A DNA stretch of 64,000 nucleotides from Ruegeria_B marisflavi (GTDB lineage: Bacteria; Pseudomonadota; Alphaproteobacteria; Rhodobacterales; Rhodobacteraceae): contig NZ_JAOVQN010000019.1 of NCBI RefSeq assembly GCF_025673445.1, positions 1 through 64,000 on the forward strand. Direction: 5' to 3'. Below the pieces are notes generated by a model, which saw only the letters and a list, made by a program, of their open reading frames with translations, did no database searches and was not told the DNA's origin. The position numbers and the translations under genes are program-made. Of this stretch, positions 26,592 through 36,821 are shown piece by piece. Position 1 is the stretch's first letter; each line of letters begins with the position of its first letter.

Positions 26592-27545
26592 ATGACCGAA
26601 TTCACCGAAATCCCTGTCATCCGGCTGGGCCAGCGCCCTGACGCCGAGATCGCCGCCGATTTCCGCACCGCCTATGGCACCACCGGCTTTGGCTATATCA
26701 CCGAGCATGGCATCGACCCTGACCTGATCGCGGCGCTGTTCGACGCCTCGCGCCGGTTTCACGCACTGCCGATGGAGCGGAAAATGGCGGTGGCCGTGGA
26801 CCGCAGCCATCGCGGCTATATCCCGATCAACACCTCGACCGATGTGAACTCCACCCTCGCCACGGTGACCAAGCCAAACCAGTCGGCCAGCTTCATGATG
26901 ATGCGCGAAGACAAGGTCGCCCGGCCAGAGGAATACCTGTCAGGCCCGAACCGCTGGCCCGAGCTGGAGGGGTTCCGCGAGGTGCTGGAAGCCTATGCCG
27001 GGGCGATGACGGCCCTTGGCAATCGGCTGATGAAGATCGCCCTGCAAGCCGCTGAAGTCACGGATATAAGCGTGATGCGCGCCTTTGACACCCCGACCAT
27101 CTGGTTGCGCCTGCTGCACTATCCGCCCCAGCCTGCGGCCAGCCCCGAGGACCTTTACGGTTCGGCGCCGCATACCGATTTCGGCTGCCTGACCCTGTTG
27201 GTGCAGGACGATGTCGGCGGCTTGCAGGTCAAGACACCTGCTGGCAACTGGGTGGATGTGCCACGCCTGCCGGGGAGCATCGTGGTCAATGTCGGCGACA
27301 TGTTGCATCGGATGTCGAACGGCCGGCTCTTGTCGACCCCGCACCGGGTGATCAACCGGTCAGGTCGCGAACGGTACAGTTGCCCGTTTTTCTACGATCC
27401 GCATGTGAACACGGTGATTGAACCGCTGCCCGGAACCGGAGCGCCAAAGTTTCCACCTTTGAAGTTCGCTGATTTTTTGCGATCGGAGTTGGAAGCGGCT
27501 TATGATGCGCATAAACCCGCCAACGATCAGGGTGTTTTCCCTTGA
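26592..27545 (+). CDS. 2-oxoglutarate/Fe(II) oxygenase of the isopenicillin N synthase family
   Basis: 317 aa from ATG at 26592 (aaaaagagaaag upstream). The N-terminal DIOX_N domain contains TGFGYITEHGI. The iron ligands are in PHTDFGCL (His, Asp) and STPHRVI (His), and the oxoglutarate-binding Arg and Ser in RERYSCPFF. This family hydroxylates, desaturates or makes ethylene from small substrates. It is close upstream of alr (31 bases) but a functional link is not implied. Confidence 0.87.
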   Translation: MTEFTEIPVIRLGQRPDAEIAADFRTAYGTTGFGYITEHGIDPDLIAALFDASRRFHALPMERKMAVAVDRSHRGYIPINTSTDVNSTLATVTKPNQSASFMMMREDKVARPEEYLSGPNRWPELEGFREVLEAYAGAMTALGNRLMKIALQAAEVTDISVMRAFDTPTIWLRLLHYPPQPAASPEDLYGSAPHTDFGCLTLLVQDDVGGLQVKTPAGNWVDVPRLPGSIVVNVGDMLHRMSNGRLLSTPHRVINRSGRERYSCPFFYDPHVNTVIEPLPGTGAPKFPPLKFADFLRSELEAAYDAHKPANDQGVFP

Positions 27546-27575
27546 CCTCTGGCCTTGCCATGGCATGAACGGAAC

Positions 27576-28700
27576 ATGAGCACCGCACATCTGACCATCG
27601 ACCTCGACGCGCTTGCCGACAATTGGCGGGCGCTGGACGCACGCACCAAGTCCGAGACCGCCGCCGTGGTCAAGGCAAACGGCTATGGGCTGGGGGCGGG
27701 CCGCGTCGCGGCCCATCTGGCCAAGGCGGGCGCGCGCAGCTTCTTTGTCGCCGCCGCCGAGGAAGGCGTGGCGGTACGCGAGGCGGTTGGCCCCGGCCCG
27801 ATGATCGGCGTCTTTTCCGGGCATATGGAGGGCGATGCCGCCACCCTGCGCGCCAATGCGCTGACCCCGATGATCAACTCGGTCGATCAGATGCTGCGCC
27901 ATGTCGAGCGCCTGCCGGGCCACGGGTTTGGCATCCAGCTTGATACCGGGATGAACCGCTTGGGGCTGGAACCCGACGACTGGGCGCAACTACGCGAGAT
28001 CGCATTGGGCCAGAAACCGGTTCTGATCATGTCGCATCTGGCCTGCGCAGATGAGCCGGGACATGAGATGAACCAGATACAGCTTCGTCTTTTCAAGGAG
28101 ATGACGAACGGAATTGATGTTCGCCGTTCTCTCGCGGCCACCGGTGGCATCCTGCTGGGGCCTGAGTATCACTTTGACATGTGTCGCCCGGGCGTCGGGC
28201 TTTATGGCGGTGAACCGTTTGACGAGGCCAAGGCGGTGGTGACGCTTGACCTGCCTGTGATCCAGGTGCGCGACGTGGCCAAAGGTGAGACCGTGGGCTA
28301 TTCCAACACCTGGACCGCCACCCGGCCCAGCCGAATCGCGACCGTCGCGGCGGGATATGCCGATGGCCTGCACCGTGCGCTCGGGCACGGGATCGAGCTT
28401 TATGCGGGCAAGACCGCCTGCCGGGTCGTCGGGCGCGTCTCAATGGATCTGATCACCGTCGATGTTACTGATCTGGATCACGAACCCGACGCGCTGCAAA
28501 TGCTCAACCGGCTTCAAACCGTCGACGACCTGGCCGAGGTGGCCGGCACAATCGGATATGAGGTTCTGACTTCGCTGGGACAGCGGTACCGGCGAACCTA
28601 TCTGGCGCGGGCCGAGGCGGCTGAACGCGCGATCGAATCGATCCGTGACAAGCTGCTGCGCGTCAAACCCGGCCTGATCTCGGAAAGCGCCGCGGAATGA
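27576..28700 (+). CDS. alr: Alanine racemase
   Basis: 374 aa from ATG at 27576. The PLP lysine is in VVKANGYGLG (about residue 32), the catalytic tyrosine in AGYADGLHRALG, and MCRPGVGLYG and GRVSMDLITVDVT are further signatures of the fold-type III enzyme. It makes D-alanine for peptidoglycan. Its stop overlaps the start of the MlaE-like permease gene (ATGA), so the cell-wall and envelope-lipid genes are co-transcribed. Confidence 0.95.
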   Translation: MSTAHLTIDLDALADNWRALDARTKSETAAVVKANGYGLGAGRVAAHLAKAGARSFFVAAAEEGVAVREAVGPGPMIGVFSGHMEGDAATLRANALTPMINSVDQMLRHVERLPGHGFGIQLDTGMNRLGLEPDDWAQLREIALGQKPVLIMSHLACADEPGHEMNQIQLRLFKEMTNGIDVRRSLAATGGILLGPEYHFDMCRPGVGLYGGEPFDEAKAVVTLDLPVIQVRDVAKGETVGYSNTWTATRPSRIATVAAGYADGLHRALGHGIELYAGKTACRVVGRVSMDLITVDVTDLDHEPDALQMLNRLQTVDDLAEVAGTIGYEVLTSLGQRYRRTYLARAEAAERAIESIRDKLLRVKPGLISESAAE

Positions 28701-29479
28701 ACCCACTAGACCTGTTGGCACGGCTGGGGCGGCTGGTGATGTCCGTCATGGCCAGTTTCGGGCGCGTGACGCTCTTTACCCTGGATGCGGTCAGCCACAT
28801 CCTGCGCCCGCCCTATTACCCTCGCGAACTGGGCGTGACGCTGCTCAACATCGGCTGGTTGTCGCTGCCGGTGGTGGGCCTGACCGCGATCTTCACCGGT
28901 GGCGCGCTGGCCTTGCAGATCTATGCCGGTGGTGCCCGGTTCAACGCCGAGGCCGTGGTGCCGCAGATCGTTGCCATCGGCATGGTGCGCGAGCTGGGGC
29001 CGGTGCTGGTGGGGCTGATGATCGCGGCGCGCGTCACTTCCTCGATCGCGGCCGAGATCGCCACGATGAAGGTGACCGAGCAGATCGACGCGCTGGTTAC
29101 GCTGTCGACCCATCCGATGAAATACCTGACCGCGCCCCGGGTGCTGGCGGCGCTGATCACGGTGCCCATGCTGGTCGGCATCGGCGATATCATCGGCATC
29201 ATGGGCGGCTATACGGTGGCAGTGCAGAATCTAGGCTTCAACGCCGCCGCCTATCTGCAAAACACTGTCGATTTCCTGGAAACCCGCGACGTGGTCTCGT
29301 CGCTGGTCAAGGGCGCGGTGTTCGGCGTCATCGCGGCGGTCATGGGTTGTTACTATGGTATGAATTCGGGCCGTGGCGCCCAGGGCGTGGGCCGCGCCAC
29401 CAAGGGCTCGGTCGAGGCGGCGGCGGTGCTGATCCTGGCCGCCAACTTTGTACTCACGGGGGTGTTCTTCTCGATATGA
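28697..29479 (+). CDS. mlaE: MlaE-type ABC transporter permease
   Basis: 260 aa with about five membrane segments. VVPQIVAIGMVRELGPVL and SSIAAEIATMKVTEQIDAL form the MlaE/YrbE EQ-loop signature. MlaE with MlaF drives phospholipid traffic between inner and outer membranes. It overlaps alr by 4 bases and mlaF by 4 bases. No MCE (MlaD) or MlaC gene is in the window, so the substrate-binding parts must be encoded elsewhere. Confidence 0.9.
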   Translation: MNPLDLLARLGRLVMSVMASFGRVTLFTLDAVSHILRPPYYPRELGVTLLNIGWLSLPVVGLTAIFTGGALALQIYAGGARFNAEAVVPQIVAIGMVRELGPVLVGLMIAARVTSSIAAEIATMKVTEQIDALVTLSTHPMKYLTAPRVLAALITVPMLVGIGDIIGIMGGYTVAVQNLGFNAAAYLQNTVDFLETRDVVSSLVKGAVFGVIAAVMGCYYGMNSGRGAQGVGRATKGSVEAAAVLILAANFVLTGVFFSI

Positions 29480-30225
29480 TCCGAATGGAGAATGTCCACA
29501 AGGCGTTTGGCGACAACCGCGTTTTGCAGGGAATGACCTTGGAGGTGCCGCGCGGCACCTCGACGGTAATCATCGGCGGGTCGGGCACCGGCAAGTCGGT
29601 GGCGCTGAAATGTGTGCTGGGGCTGATCAAGCCCGACAGCGGCAAGATCTATGTCGATGGCAAGGATGCCGCCGATACCGGCGACCGCGACGCCTTTCTG
29701 GCCCGCTTTGGCATGCTGTTCCAGGGCGGCGCCCTGTTTGATTCGCTGCCCGTGTGGCAGAACGTGGCCTTTCGCCTGCTGCGCGGCTCGCTGAAACGTC
29801 CGGTGGACGAGGCCCGCGCCGTCGCCATCGAGAAACTGCGCCGCGTCGGGCTGAAACCGGACGTGGCCGACCGGCTGCCCGCCGAGCTGTCGGGTGGCAT
29901 GCAGAAACGCGTAGGCCTCGCGCGCGCCATCGCCGCCGAGCCCGAGATCATCTTCTTTGACGAGCCCACCACGGGCCTCGATCCGATCATGGCCGGCGTG
30001 ATCAACGAGCTGATCCGCGAGATCGTGACCGAGATGGGCGCCACCGCGATGACCATCACCCATGACATGACCAGCGTCCGCGCGATTGCCGACAACGTGG
30101 CGATGCTGCATGGCGGCGTGATTCAATGGACCGGTCCGGTGGCGCAGATGGACGACAGCGGTGATCCTTACCTGGACCAGTTCATCCATGGCCGTGCAGA
30201 AGGGCCGATCGAGGCGGTGCGCTGA
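29476..30225 (+). CDS. mlaF: MlaF-type ABC transporter ATP-binding protein
   Basis: 249 aa from ATG at 29476, overlapping the permease stop by 4 bases. Walker A is GGSGTGKSVALK, the signature LSGGMQKRVGLARAIA, Walker B IIFFDEPTTGLDP, and the H-loop MTITHDM. SGGMQKR is the form typical of the Mla/MCE ATPases. It couples ATP hydrolysis to MlaE. The reading frame opens earlier within mlaE but those codons are a shadow. Confidence 0.92.
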   Translation: MIRMENVHKAFGDNRVLQGMTLEVPRGTSTVIIGGSGTGKSVALKCVLGLIKPDSGKIYVDGKDAADTGDRDAFLARFGMLFQGGALFDSLPVWQNVAFRLLRGSLKRPVDEARAVAIEKLRRVGLKPDVADRLPAELSGGMQKRVGLARAIAAEPEIIFFDEPTTGLDPIMAGVINELIREIVTEMGATAMTITHDMTSVRAIADNVAMLHGGVIQWTGPVAQMDDSGDPYLDQFIHGRAEGPIEAVR

Positions 30226-30239
30226 CGCTGCAAGACGCG

Positions 30240-30683
30240 CTAAACGCCCGGCATGCCGGTAAACCCCTCCTCCACCCATTCCAACGCCTTGCCGCGCACC
30301 TCCTCGGGCAGGGTTTCGGCGCGCCGGGTTTCGAGGTTGAGCAGCACGCATTTGAACAGCGTGTGAAACGCCTCTTTTCCATCGGCCGCCCGGAACAGCC
30401 GATGCCGGAAGGTCAGGGACTTGCCGCCGAAATCGACCACGCTGGTGCGCATGAATATTGCGTCTCCGGCGGCCAGTTCGGCCAGGAAATTGCTGTCGGC
30501 ATGGACCACGGCAAAGGACAGGCGCCGGCCGCTGCGCATATCGTCGGCGGTCAGCCCCATTTCCGACTGGGCCGCAAAAACTGCATCCGAACAGGCCGCG
30601 AAATAACGCGAGACATTCATATGGCCCAGAAAATCACAATCTGACGGATCGACCACCGACCGAAACGACACAAAATCTGACAT
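30240..30683 (-). CDS. Acyl-CoA thioesterase, hotdog fold (4HBT)
   Basis: 147 aa from ATG at 30683, chosen for the strong GGAGGTGG site on the minus strand. The 4HBT pattern DCDFLGHMNVSRYF carries the catalytic Asp of the Asp-x-x-x-His-x-N loop, followed by strands and the hydrophobic helix. It probably hydrolyses acyl- or hydroxybenzoyl-CoA thioesters in the cytoplasm. It is convergent with mlaF, 14 bases away, without a clear terminator. Confidence 0.82.
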   Translation of the reverse strand: MSDFVSFRSVVDPSDCDFLGHMNVSRYFAACSDAVFAAQSEMGLTADDMRSGRRLSFAVVHADSNFLAELAAGDAIFMRTSVVDFGGKSLTFRHRLFRAADGKEAFHTLFKCVLLNLETRRAETLPEEVRGKALEWVEEGFTGMPGV

Positions 30684-30792
30684 GCCCACCTCCTCTTTTC
30701 CCCGTTCATCATAGCAGGTTTCACACCGCTCAAGGCTTGTGGCCATGTGGATGGCTGATTAGGTCGGTTATCGCAAACAATGAGACATTCCG

Positions 30793-31236
30793 ATGATCCT
30801 CCGCCTCGCCACCCTCTCGCTGCTGGTCCTCTACCCCATTGCCTGGTTCGCACCGCTGATGCGGGCGGGGCTGCTGCCGATCTTCGGCCTCTCTGAGATC
30901 AGCGTGATCACCGGGCTGCAAAGCCTCTGGGCCTCGGATGTGGCGCTGGCCCTGATCGTCACCGCATTCGCCCTCTTCGCCCCCTATCTCAAGACCATCG
31001 GCACCGCCCTGATCCAGTGGAACCTGCTCGATCCGCGTGCCCAACCCGCCCTGCATATCCTGGGCAAGCTCGCCATGGCCGATATCTTCCTCATCGCGCT
31101 CTACATTACCCTGGCCAAGGGCATTTCCTATGCCACCATAGAGGTCGCCTGGGGCCTCTACCTGTTCACCGGCTGCATCCTGACGTCCATCACACTGGGC
31201 CTGCTGACCGAACGCCAGCGGCAAAAGGCACCATAA
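30793..31236 (+). CDS. PqiA-like membrane protein (single half)
   Basis: 147 aa, four hydrophobic segments (about 4-22, 55-72, 95-113, 119-137). YPIAWFAPLM in the first segment and the following charged loop resemble one half of the PqiA repeat. PqiA/YebS proteins partner MCE proteins (PqiB) in lipid transport; the nearby mlaEF fits, but no MCE gene is present. Full-size PqiA has two such units plus zinc-finger-like cysteines, missing here. Confidence 0.72.
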   Translation: MILRLATLSLLVLYPIAWFAPLMRAGLLPIFGLSEISVITGLQSLWASDVALALIVTAFALFAPYLKTIGTALIQWNLLDPRAQPALHILGKLAMADIFLIALYITLAKGISYATIEVAWGLYLFTGCILTSITLGLLTERQRQKAP

Positions 31237-31244
31237 CCCCTTCC

Positions 31245-31370
31245 TCTTGCTCCAAATATCCCGGAGCGCGAGGCAGAGCCTCGCAAGACACCGCCGCGCC
31301 AGCGGCGCCCGGCCCAACGCCCGCAGGCGTCCCGCCAGGGGCGCCCGAGGGGGGCGGGAGCGCTCCACTC
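31245..31370. repeat. GC-rich interspersed repeat
   Basis: The segment contains tccaaatatcccggagcgcgaggcag, the hairpin-rich cctcgcaa...cgccgcgcc and gggggcgggagcgctcc. The words cggagcgcgaggcag, cctcgcaa, cggcccaacgcc and gggagcgc recur in the same order at 60520-60620. It fills the gap between the PqiA-like gene and radA. Confidence 0.6.
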
Positions 31371-31405
31371 TTGAGGTGTCGCCAAAGACAGGGCACTAAG
31401 CGCAT

Positions 31406-32767
<1,362 letters not shown>

Positions 32768-32809
32768 AATTGCCCCCAGCGGGCACCAAGGAGCAAACAG
32801 GCGAGGGCC

Positions 32810-33364
32810 ATGGAAGGTTTCACCATCATCGACGGGGTCGTGGCCCTGATCATCGTTTTGTCCGCTCTGCTGGCCTATGCGCGTGGGTTCATGCGCGAGG
32901 TTATGGCAATCGCAGGCTGGGTCGCGGCGGCTGTTCTGGCCTTTTTGTTCGCACCCAAGGCGATGCCGCTGATCCGGGAACTACCGGTCATCGGCGAGTT
33001 CTTAACCGACAGCTGCGAATTGTCGGTCATTGCAGCCTTTGCGGCGGTGTTTGCAGTCGCGTTGGTGATCGTGAGTTTCTTTACCCCGCTGTTCTCCTCG
33101 CTGGTGCAACGCTCGGCGCTTGGCGGGCTGGATCAAGGGTTGGGGTTCATCTTTGGCGTGGCGCGCGGCGTGCTGCTCGTGGCGATTGCTTTCTTTGTCT
33201 ATGACACCGTTATGACCGGTCAGAGTTTCACCATCGTCGACGAGAGCCGCTCGGCGCAGGTCTTTGCCCAGATGACTGGCAAGATCGAGGAACAGAACCC
33301 CGAGCAGGCCCTGGGCTGGATCACCCAGCAATACGAGAACCTAGTGGGTACCTGCTCCAAGTAA
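32810..33364 (+). CDS. cvpA: CvpA family membrane protein
   Basis: 184 aa. Four membrane helices occur at about 4-22, 29-46, 68-88 and 111-129 with the N-terminal VDGVVALIIVLSALLAYARG pattern of CvpA (first residues FTIID). CvpA was named for colicin V production and is often linked to purF, as here about 0.9 kb downstream with one small gene in between. A strong terminator follows its stop. Confidence 0.88.
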   Translation: MEGFTIIDGVVALIIVLSALLAYARGFMREVMAIAGWVAAAVLAFLFAPKAMPLIRELPVIGEFLTDSCELSVIAAFAAVFAVALVIVSFFTPLFSSLVQRSALGGLDQGLGFIFGVARGVLLVAIAFFVYDTVMTGQSFTIVDESRSAQVFAQMTGKIEEQNPEQALGWITQQYENLVGTCSK

Positions 33365-33391
33365 TCCACTCCCCCAACCGAACCGATTCGA

Positions 33392-33419
33392 CCCGCGCAA
33401 TGGTTTGCGCGGGTTTTTT
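33392..33419 (+). terminator. Rho-independent terminator after cvpA
   Basis: A 9-bp perfect stem (cccgcgcaa / ttgcgcggg) with a 4-base loop is followed by six T residues. It lies 27 bases after the cvpA stop. Confidence 0.92.
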
Positions 33420-33602
33420 CTTGGTTAACAAACCCTTGCGCCGCGTTCGCTGATATCCTGGAATACCCTTTCGGGTCCGGGCTCTGTCCGCAAAGAGGAA
33501 ACGGTACTTTGATTTGGCCGCAATCATGTCGAAAATTCGGCGGAGTTATGCAGCCATCCTCAGAGCAGTCCAGAACAGACGTCAGCGACAGGAGGACACC
33601 AG

Positions 33603-34163
33603 ATGCTGCTTTCCCACCATACCGCTTTTGCCAGATTCGCCCCGGTTGACCTCCCCCTTGCTGGGATGACCAGCGGCACCCTGCTTGAAACCACACAAGG
33701 CTGGGCGCCGGTCGAACAGCTGCGGGCCGGAGACCGCGTTGCCACAGGTGATGGCGGTTTTCGCGCGGTGCTGGCCATTGAAAGCCGCGACCAAGAAGAC
33801 ACGCCGCTTTGGCATGTGCCTGGTGGAACGTTTGGCGCCTGTTCGAACCTGCTCCTGACCGAAGGCCAGTATCTGGCGGTAGGCGGTCGGGATTGCCGAC
33901 GCCTGTTCGGCTTGCCGACAGTGTTGGTTCCGGCTGGCGCGCTGGCCGGGTTTAAAGGAGCGCGCCGTATTGAACCCGCTCAGGTGCGTACCTATGCGCC
34001 ACGTTTTACGACCGAGGAACTGGTCTGGGCGCAGACTGGTCTTCGCATCCTCTGCCCCGGTACGGATGGCGAGCCCCATTACAAGCGCCTGAACTACGGG
34101 CAGGCCCGTGCACTCTTGATGATGATGGCCGATGGTAAGCTGGGGGCCGATCTGGCGGCCTGA
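33603..34163 (+). CDS. Small Hint-domain protein, degenerate
   Basis: 186 aa preceded by CAGGAGG. MTSGTLLETTQGWAPVEQL and RAGDRVATGDGG match the start of bacterial Hint_2 (hedgehog/intein) domains, but the nucleophilic cysteine normally found just before the SGT motif is replaced by methionine, and the conserved H of the later block is Q (LLTEGQYLAV). The C-terminal TYAPRFTTEELVWAQTGL has no splice-junction Asn. No extein or secretion motif is present. It may have lost autoprocessing; role unknown. Compare the fuller Hint protein at 53582. Confidence 0.75.
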   Translation: MLLSHHTAFARFAPVDLPLAGMTSGTLLETTQGWAPVEQLRAGDRVATGDGGFRAVLAIESRDQEDTPLWHVPGGTFGACSNLLLTEGQYLAVGGRDCRRLFGLPTVLVPAGALAGFKGARRIEPAQVRTYAPRFTTEELVWAQTGLRILCPGTDGEPHYKRLNYGQARALLMMMADGKLGADLAA

Positions 34164-34264
34164 AAGATGCGGGTGCGGCAAAAGAATTCATGATCCTTTC
34201 GTGACAGCCGGGGTTTGAGGCATTATGTGGTGGCCTGACCTGAAACGGAATCGGAGCTGCCCCC

Positions 34265-35752
34265 GTGCAAAGCCCGCAGACGCCCGCCCCGCGCTTTCCC
34301 ATTGCCCATCCCTTTGACGACGACAAACTGCGCGAGGAATGCGGGATATTCGGGGTGATCGGTGTCCAGGACGCCGCCAGTTTCGTGGCGCTTGGCCTGC
34401 ATGCCCTGCAACACCGGGGACAAGAGGCGGGCGGCATCGTCACCCATGACCCGGTCCAGGGGTTCAACTCGGCCCGCCGCTTTGGCTATGTCCGCGACAA
34501 CTTCACCTCGACCACGGTGATGGAGACCCTGCCCGGCCCGCTGGGCATCGGGCATGTGCGCTATTCCACCGCCGGGTCCAAGGGGCAGACCCAGATCCGT
34601 GACGTGCAGCCGTTCTTTGGCGAGTTTGCCATGGGCGGCGCGGCGATTGCCCATAACGGCAACATCACCAATGCCAATGCTTTACGACGGGAACTGATCG
34701 AGCGCGGTTCGATCTTTCAGTCCTCGTCGGACAGCGAATGCATCATCCACCTGATGGCCCGCTCCTTGCAGCGCAACATCCCCGAGCGAATGGAGGATGC
34801 GCTGCGCCGGGTCGAGGGCGCGTTTTCGGTTGTCGCGATGACGCGCACCAAGCTCATTGGCGTGCGCGACCCGCTGGGCGTGCGGCCGCTTGTGCTGGGT
34901 CGGATCGGCGACGGCTGGGTGCTGTCCTCGGAAACCTGTGCGCTGGATATCATCGGCGCCGAGTTCATCCGCGAGATCGAACCGGGCGAGATGGTGGTGA
35001 TCACCGCCGAGGACGGGGTGCAGAGCCATTTCCCCTTCCGCCCGCAGCCGTCCAAGTTCTGCATCTTCGAACATGTCTATTTCTCCCGCCCCGATTCGAT
35101 CCTGGGCGGGCGCAGTGTCTATGAAACGCGCGAGGCGATCGGCCGCGAACTGGCCAAGGAAAGCCCGGTCGAGGCCGATCTGGTCTGCCCGGTGCCCGAC
35201 AGCGGCACCCCGGCGGCGATCGGCTTCTCGCTGGAAAGCGGCATTCCCTATGCGATGGGGATCATCCGCAACCAGTATATGGGCCGCACCTTTATCGAAC
35301 CGACCGAGCAGATCCGTAACATGGGCGTGCGGCTGAAGCTGAACGTGAACCGGGCGCTGATCCGGGGCAAGCGGGTGATCCTGGTCGACGATTCGGTGGT
35401 GCGCGGTACCACCAGCCGCAAGATCAAGGACATGATCCTGGACGCTGGCGCCAAGGAGGTGCATTTCCGCATCGCCAGCCCGCCCACCGCCTGGCCCTGT
35501 TTCTATGGTGTCGACACGCCCGAACGCGAAAAACTGCTGGCCGCCACCATGACCGAGGACGAGATGCGCGTGCATCTGGGGGTCGACAGCCTGAAATTCA
35601 TCTCGCTCGACGGGCTTTACCGCGCCGTGGGTGAGAGCAAGGGCCGCGACAAGGCTTGCCCGCAATATTGCGACGCCTGCTTCTCGGGCGAATACCCGGT
35701 CACGCCGTCCGACATGATCGACAAGGGTTTCGAACTCAAAGCCGCCGAGTAA
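34265..35752 (+). CDS. purF: Amidophosphoribosyltransferase
   Basis: 495 aa with a GTG start at 34265, a GGAG lying about a dozen bases upstream. The class II glutaminase nucleophile Cys is in REECGIFGV at about residue 27, so a short propeptide would be removed. ALQHRGQEAGGI, GIGHVRYST and the PRTase motif VILVDDSVVRGTTS are intact, and cysteines near the C-terminus (ACPQYCDAC) resemble the iron-sulfur type of PurF. It makes phosphoribosylamine, the first purine step. Confidence 0.95.
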   Translation: MQSPQTPAPRFPIAHPFDDDKLREECGIFGVIGVQDAASFVALGLHALQHRGQEAGGIVTHDPVQGFNSARRFGYVRDNFTSTTVMETLPGPLGIGHVRYSTAGSKGQTQIRDVQPFFGEFAMGGAAIAHNGNITNANALRRELIERGSIFQSSSDSECIIHLMARSLQRNIPERMEDALRRVEGAFSVVAMTRTKLIGVRDPLGVRPLVLGRIGDGWVLSSETCALDIIGAEFIREIEPGEMVVITAEDGVQSHFPFRPQPSKFCIFEHVYFSRPDSILGGRSVYETREAIGRELAKESPVEADLVCPVPDSGTPAAIGFSLESGIPYAMGIIRNQYMGRTFIEPTEQIRNMGVRLKLNVNRALIRGKRVILVDDSVVRGTTSRKIKDMILDAGAKEVHFRIASPPTAWPCFYGVDTPEREKLLAATMTEDEMRVHLGVDSLKFISLDGLYRAVGESKGRDKACPQYCDACFSGEYPVTPSDMIDKGFELKAAE

Positions 35753-35854
35753 CCCTCAGGGCGCGGCGGCTTCCTGCTCATAAGAGGGTTGCCTCTGGCC
35801 CCTGCCCGCCCTGCCTGTTAGGCGCCGGGGCAAAGCAGACAAACAGGCGAATCG

Positions 35855-36103
35855 ATGGCGAACAGCAAGGTCAGTTCGGCGGCAACTCAGGCCGCCGATA
35901 TTCAGAAGAACGCGTTGACGGTCCTGGGCATCTTTGGCCCCACCGACGACATGCGCGCCCTGGTGCGCCTGCCAGGCGGCAAGGTCGAGCAGGTGGCGCC
36001 CGGCGACAAGCTGCGCGCGGGCGAGATCCTCGCCATTGATGACGAGGGTCTGATGCTGCGGCATGGTGGCCAGACCCGGCGGCTTGCCATCCCCGGCAGC
36101 TGA
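35855..36103 (+). CDS. Small PilP/GspC-like conserved protein
   Basis: 82 aa. The pattern LPGGKVEQVAPGDKLRAGEILAID followed by a strand-loop-strand ending LRHGGQTRRLAIPGS resembles the small beta domain of type II secretion GspC and type IV pilus PilP proteins. There is no signal peptide and no secretion gene nearby, so a role in pilus assembly is only a resemblance. It follows purF by about 100 bases and precedes an SDR gene. Confidence 0.7.
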   Translation: MANSKVSSAATQAADIQKNALTVLGIFGPTDDMRALVRLPGGKVEQVAPGDKLRAGEILAIDDEGLMLRHGGQTRRLAIPGS

Positions 36104-36144
36104 ACGCTCTTGACGGGCGGGCGCGGCGCGGTCAAACCGCACGC

Positions 36145-36789
36145 ATGACACAAGATACCAAACTGGCCCTGATCACCGGCGCCTCGCGCGGTCTGGGCGC
36201 CGCGCTGGCCGAAGCGCTGGCACCCACCCATCATATCGTGGCGGTGGCCCGCACCACCGGCGCGCTGGAAGAACTGGACGACCGTATTCGCGCGCGGGGC
36301 GGCAGTGCAACGCTGGCACCGATGGACGTCACTGACCCGGCCGCGATGGCGACGCTGTGCCGGGGCATCCACGACCGTTGGGGGCGGCTGGATCTGTGGC
36401 TGCACACGGCCATCCATGCCGCGCCATTGAGCCCTGCGAATTTTGTCGATGCCAAGGACTGGACCAAATCGATCGCAGTGAACGCGACCGCCACGTCGGT
36501 TCTGATCCCCTATGTCGCGCCCCTGTTGGGAGAGACCGGTCAGGCGGTGTTTTTCGACGATCCGCGCGCGGGCCAGAAGTTCTTTGGCGCTTATGGCGCC
36601 ACCAAGGCGGCGCAGATGGCGCTGGCCCGCAGCTGGGCCGCCGAGACCGAGCGGACCGGGCCGAGAGTTCGGATCGTAGAGCCCGCGCCAATGCCAACCG
36701 CGCTGCGCGCCCGTTTCTTTCCCGGTGAGAACCGCGAGTCCCTGACTCCCTGCGCGGACGAGGCCGGACGGATCGTTTCAGTGTTGTAA
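36145..36789 (+). CDS. Short-chain dehydrogenase/reductase family protein
   Basis: 214 aa. The NAD(P) site is ALITGASRGLGAALAEA at residues 8-24, NAT near 112, and the Tyr-Lys pair in YGATKAAQ. The catalytic serine that usually precedes the tyrosine by 13 residues is absent (FFDDPRAGQ), so reductase activity is doubtful. Length is slightly short for the family. Substrate cannot be inferred; it is 41 bases after the PilP-like gene and convergent with the caspase gene. Confidence 0.78.
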   Translation: MTQDTKLALITGASRGLGAALAEALAPTHHIVAVARTTGALEELDDRIRARGGSATLAPMDVTDPAAMATLCRGIHDRWGRLDLWLHTAIHAAPLSPANFVDAKDWTKSIAVNATATSVLIPYVAPLLGETGQAVFFDDPRAGQKFFGAYGATKAAQMALARSWAAETERTGPRVRIVEPAPMPTALRARFFPGENRESLTPCADEAGRIVSVL

Positions 36790-36821
36790 TTGACCCTGCT
36801 GTCCGGCGCGGTGTCGCTGTC

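Noticed and set aside
34265..35752. An antisense open frame (35665-34682) suggesting an overlapping gene in purF
   Set aside because: It has no recognisable domain and purF is intact and standard length.
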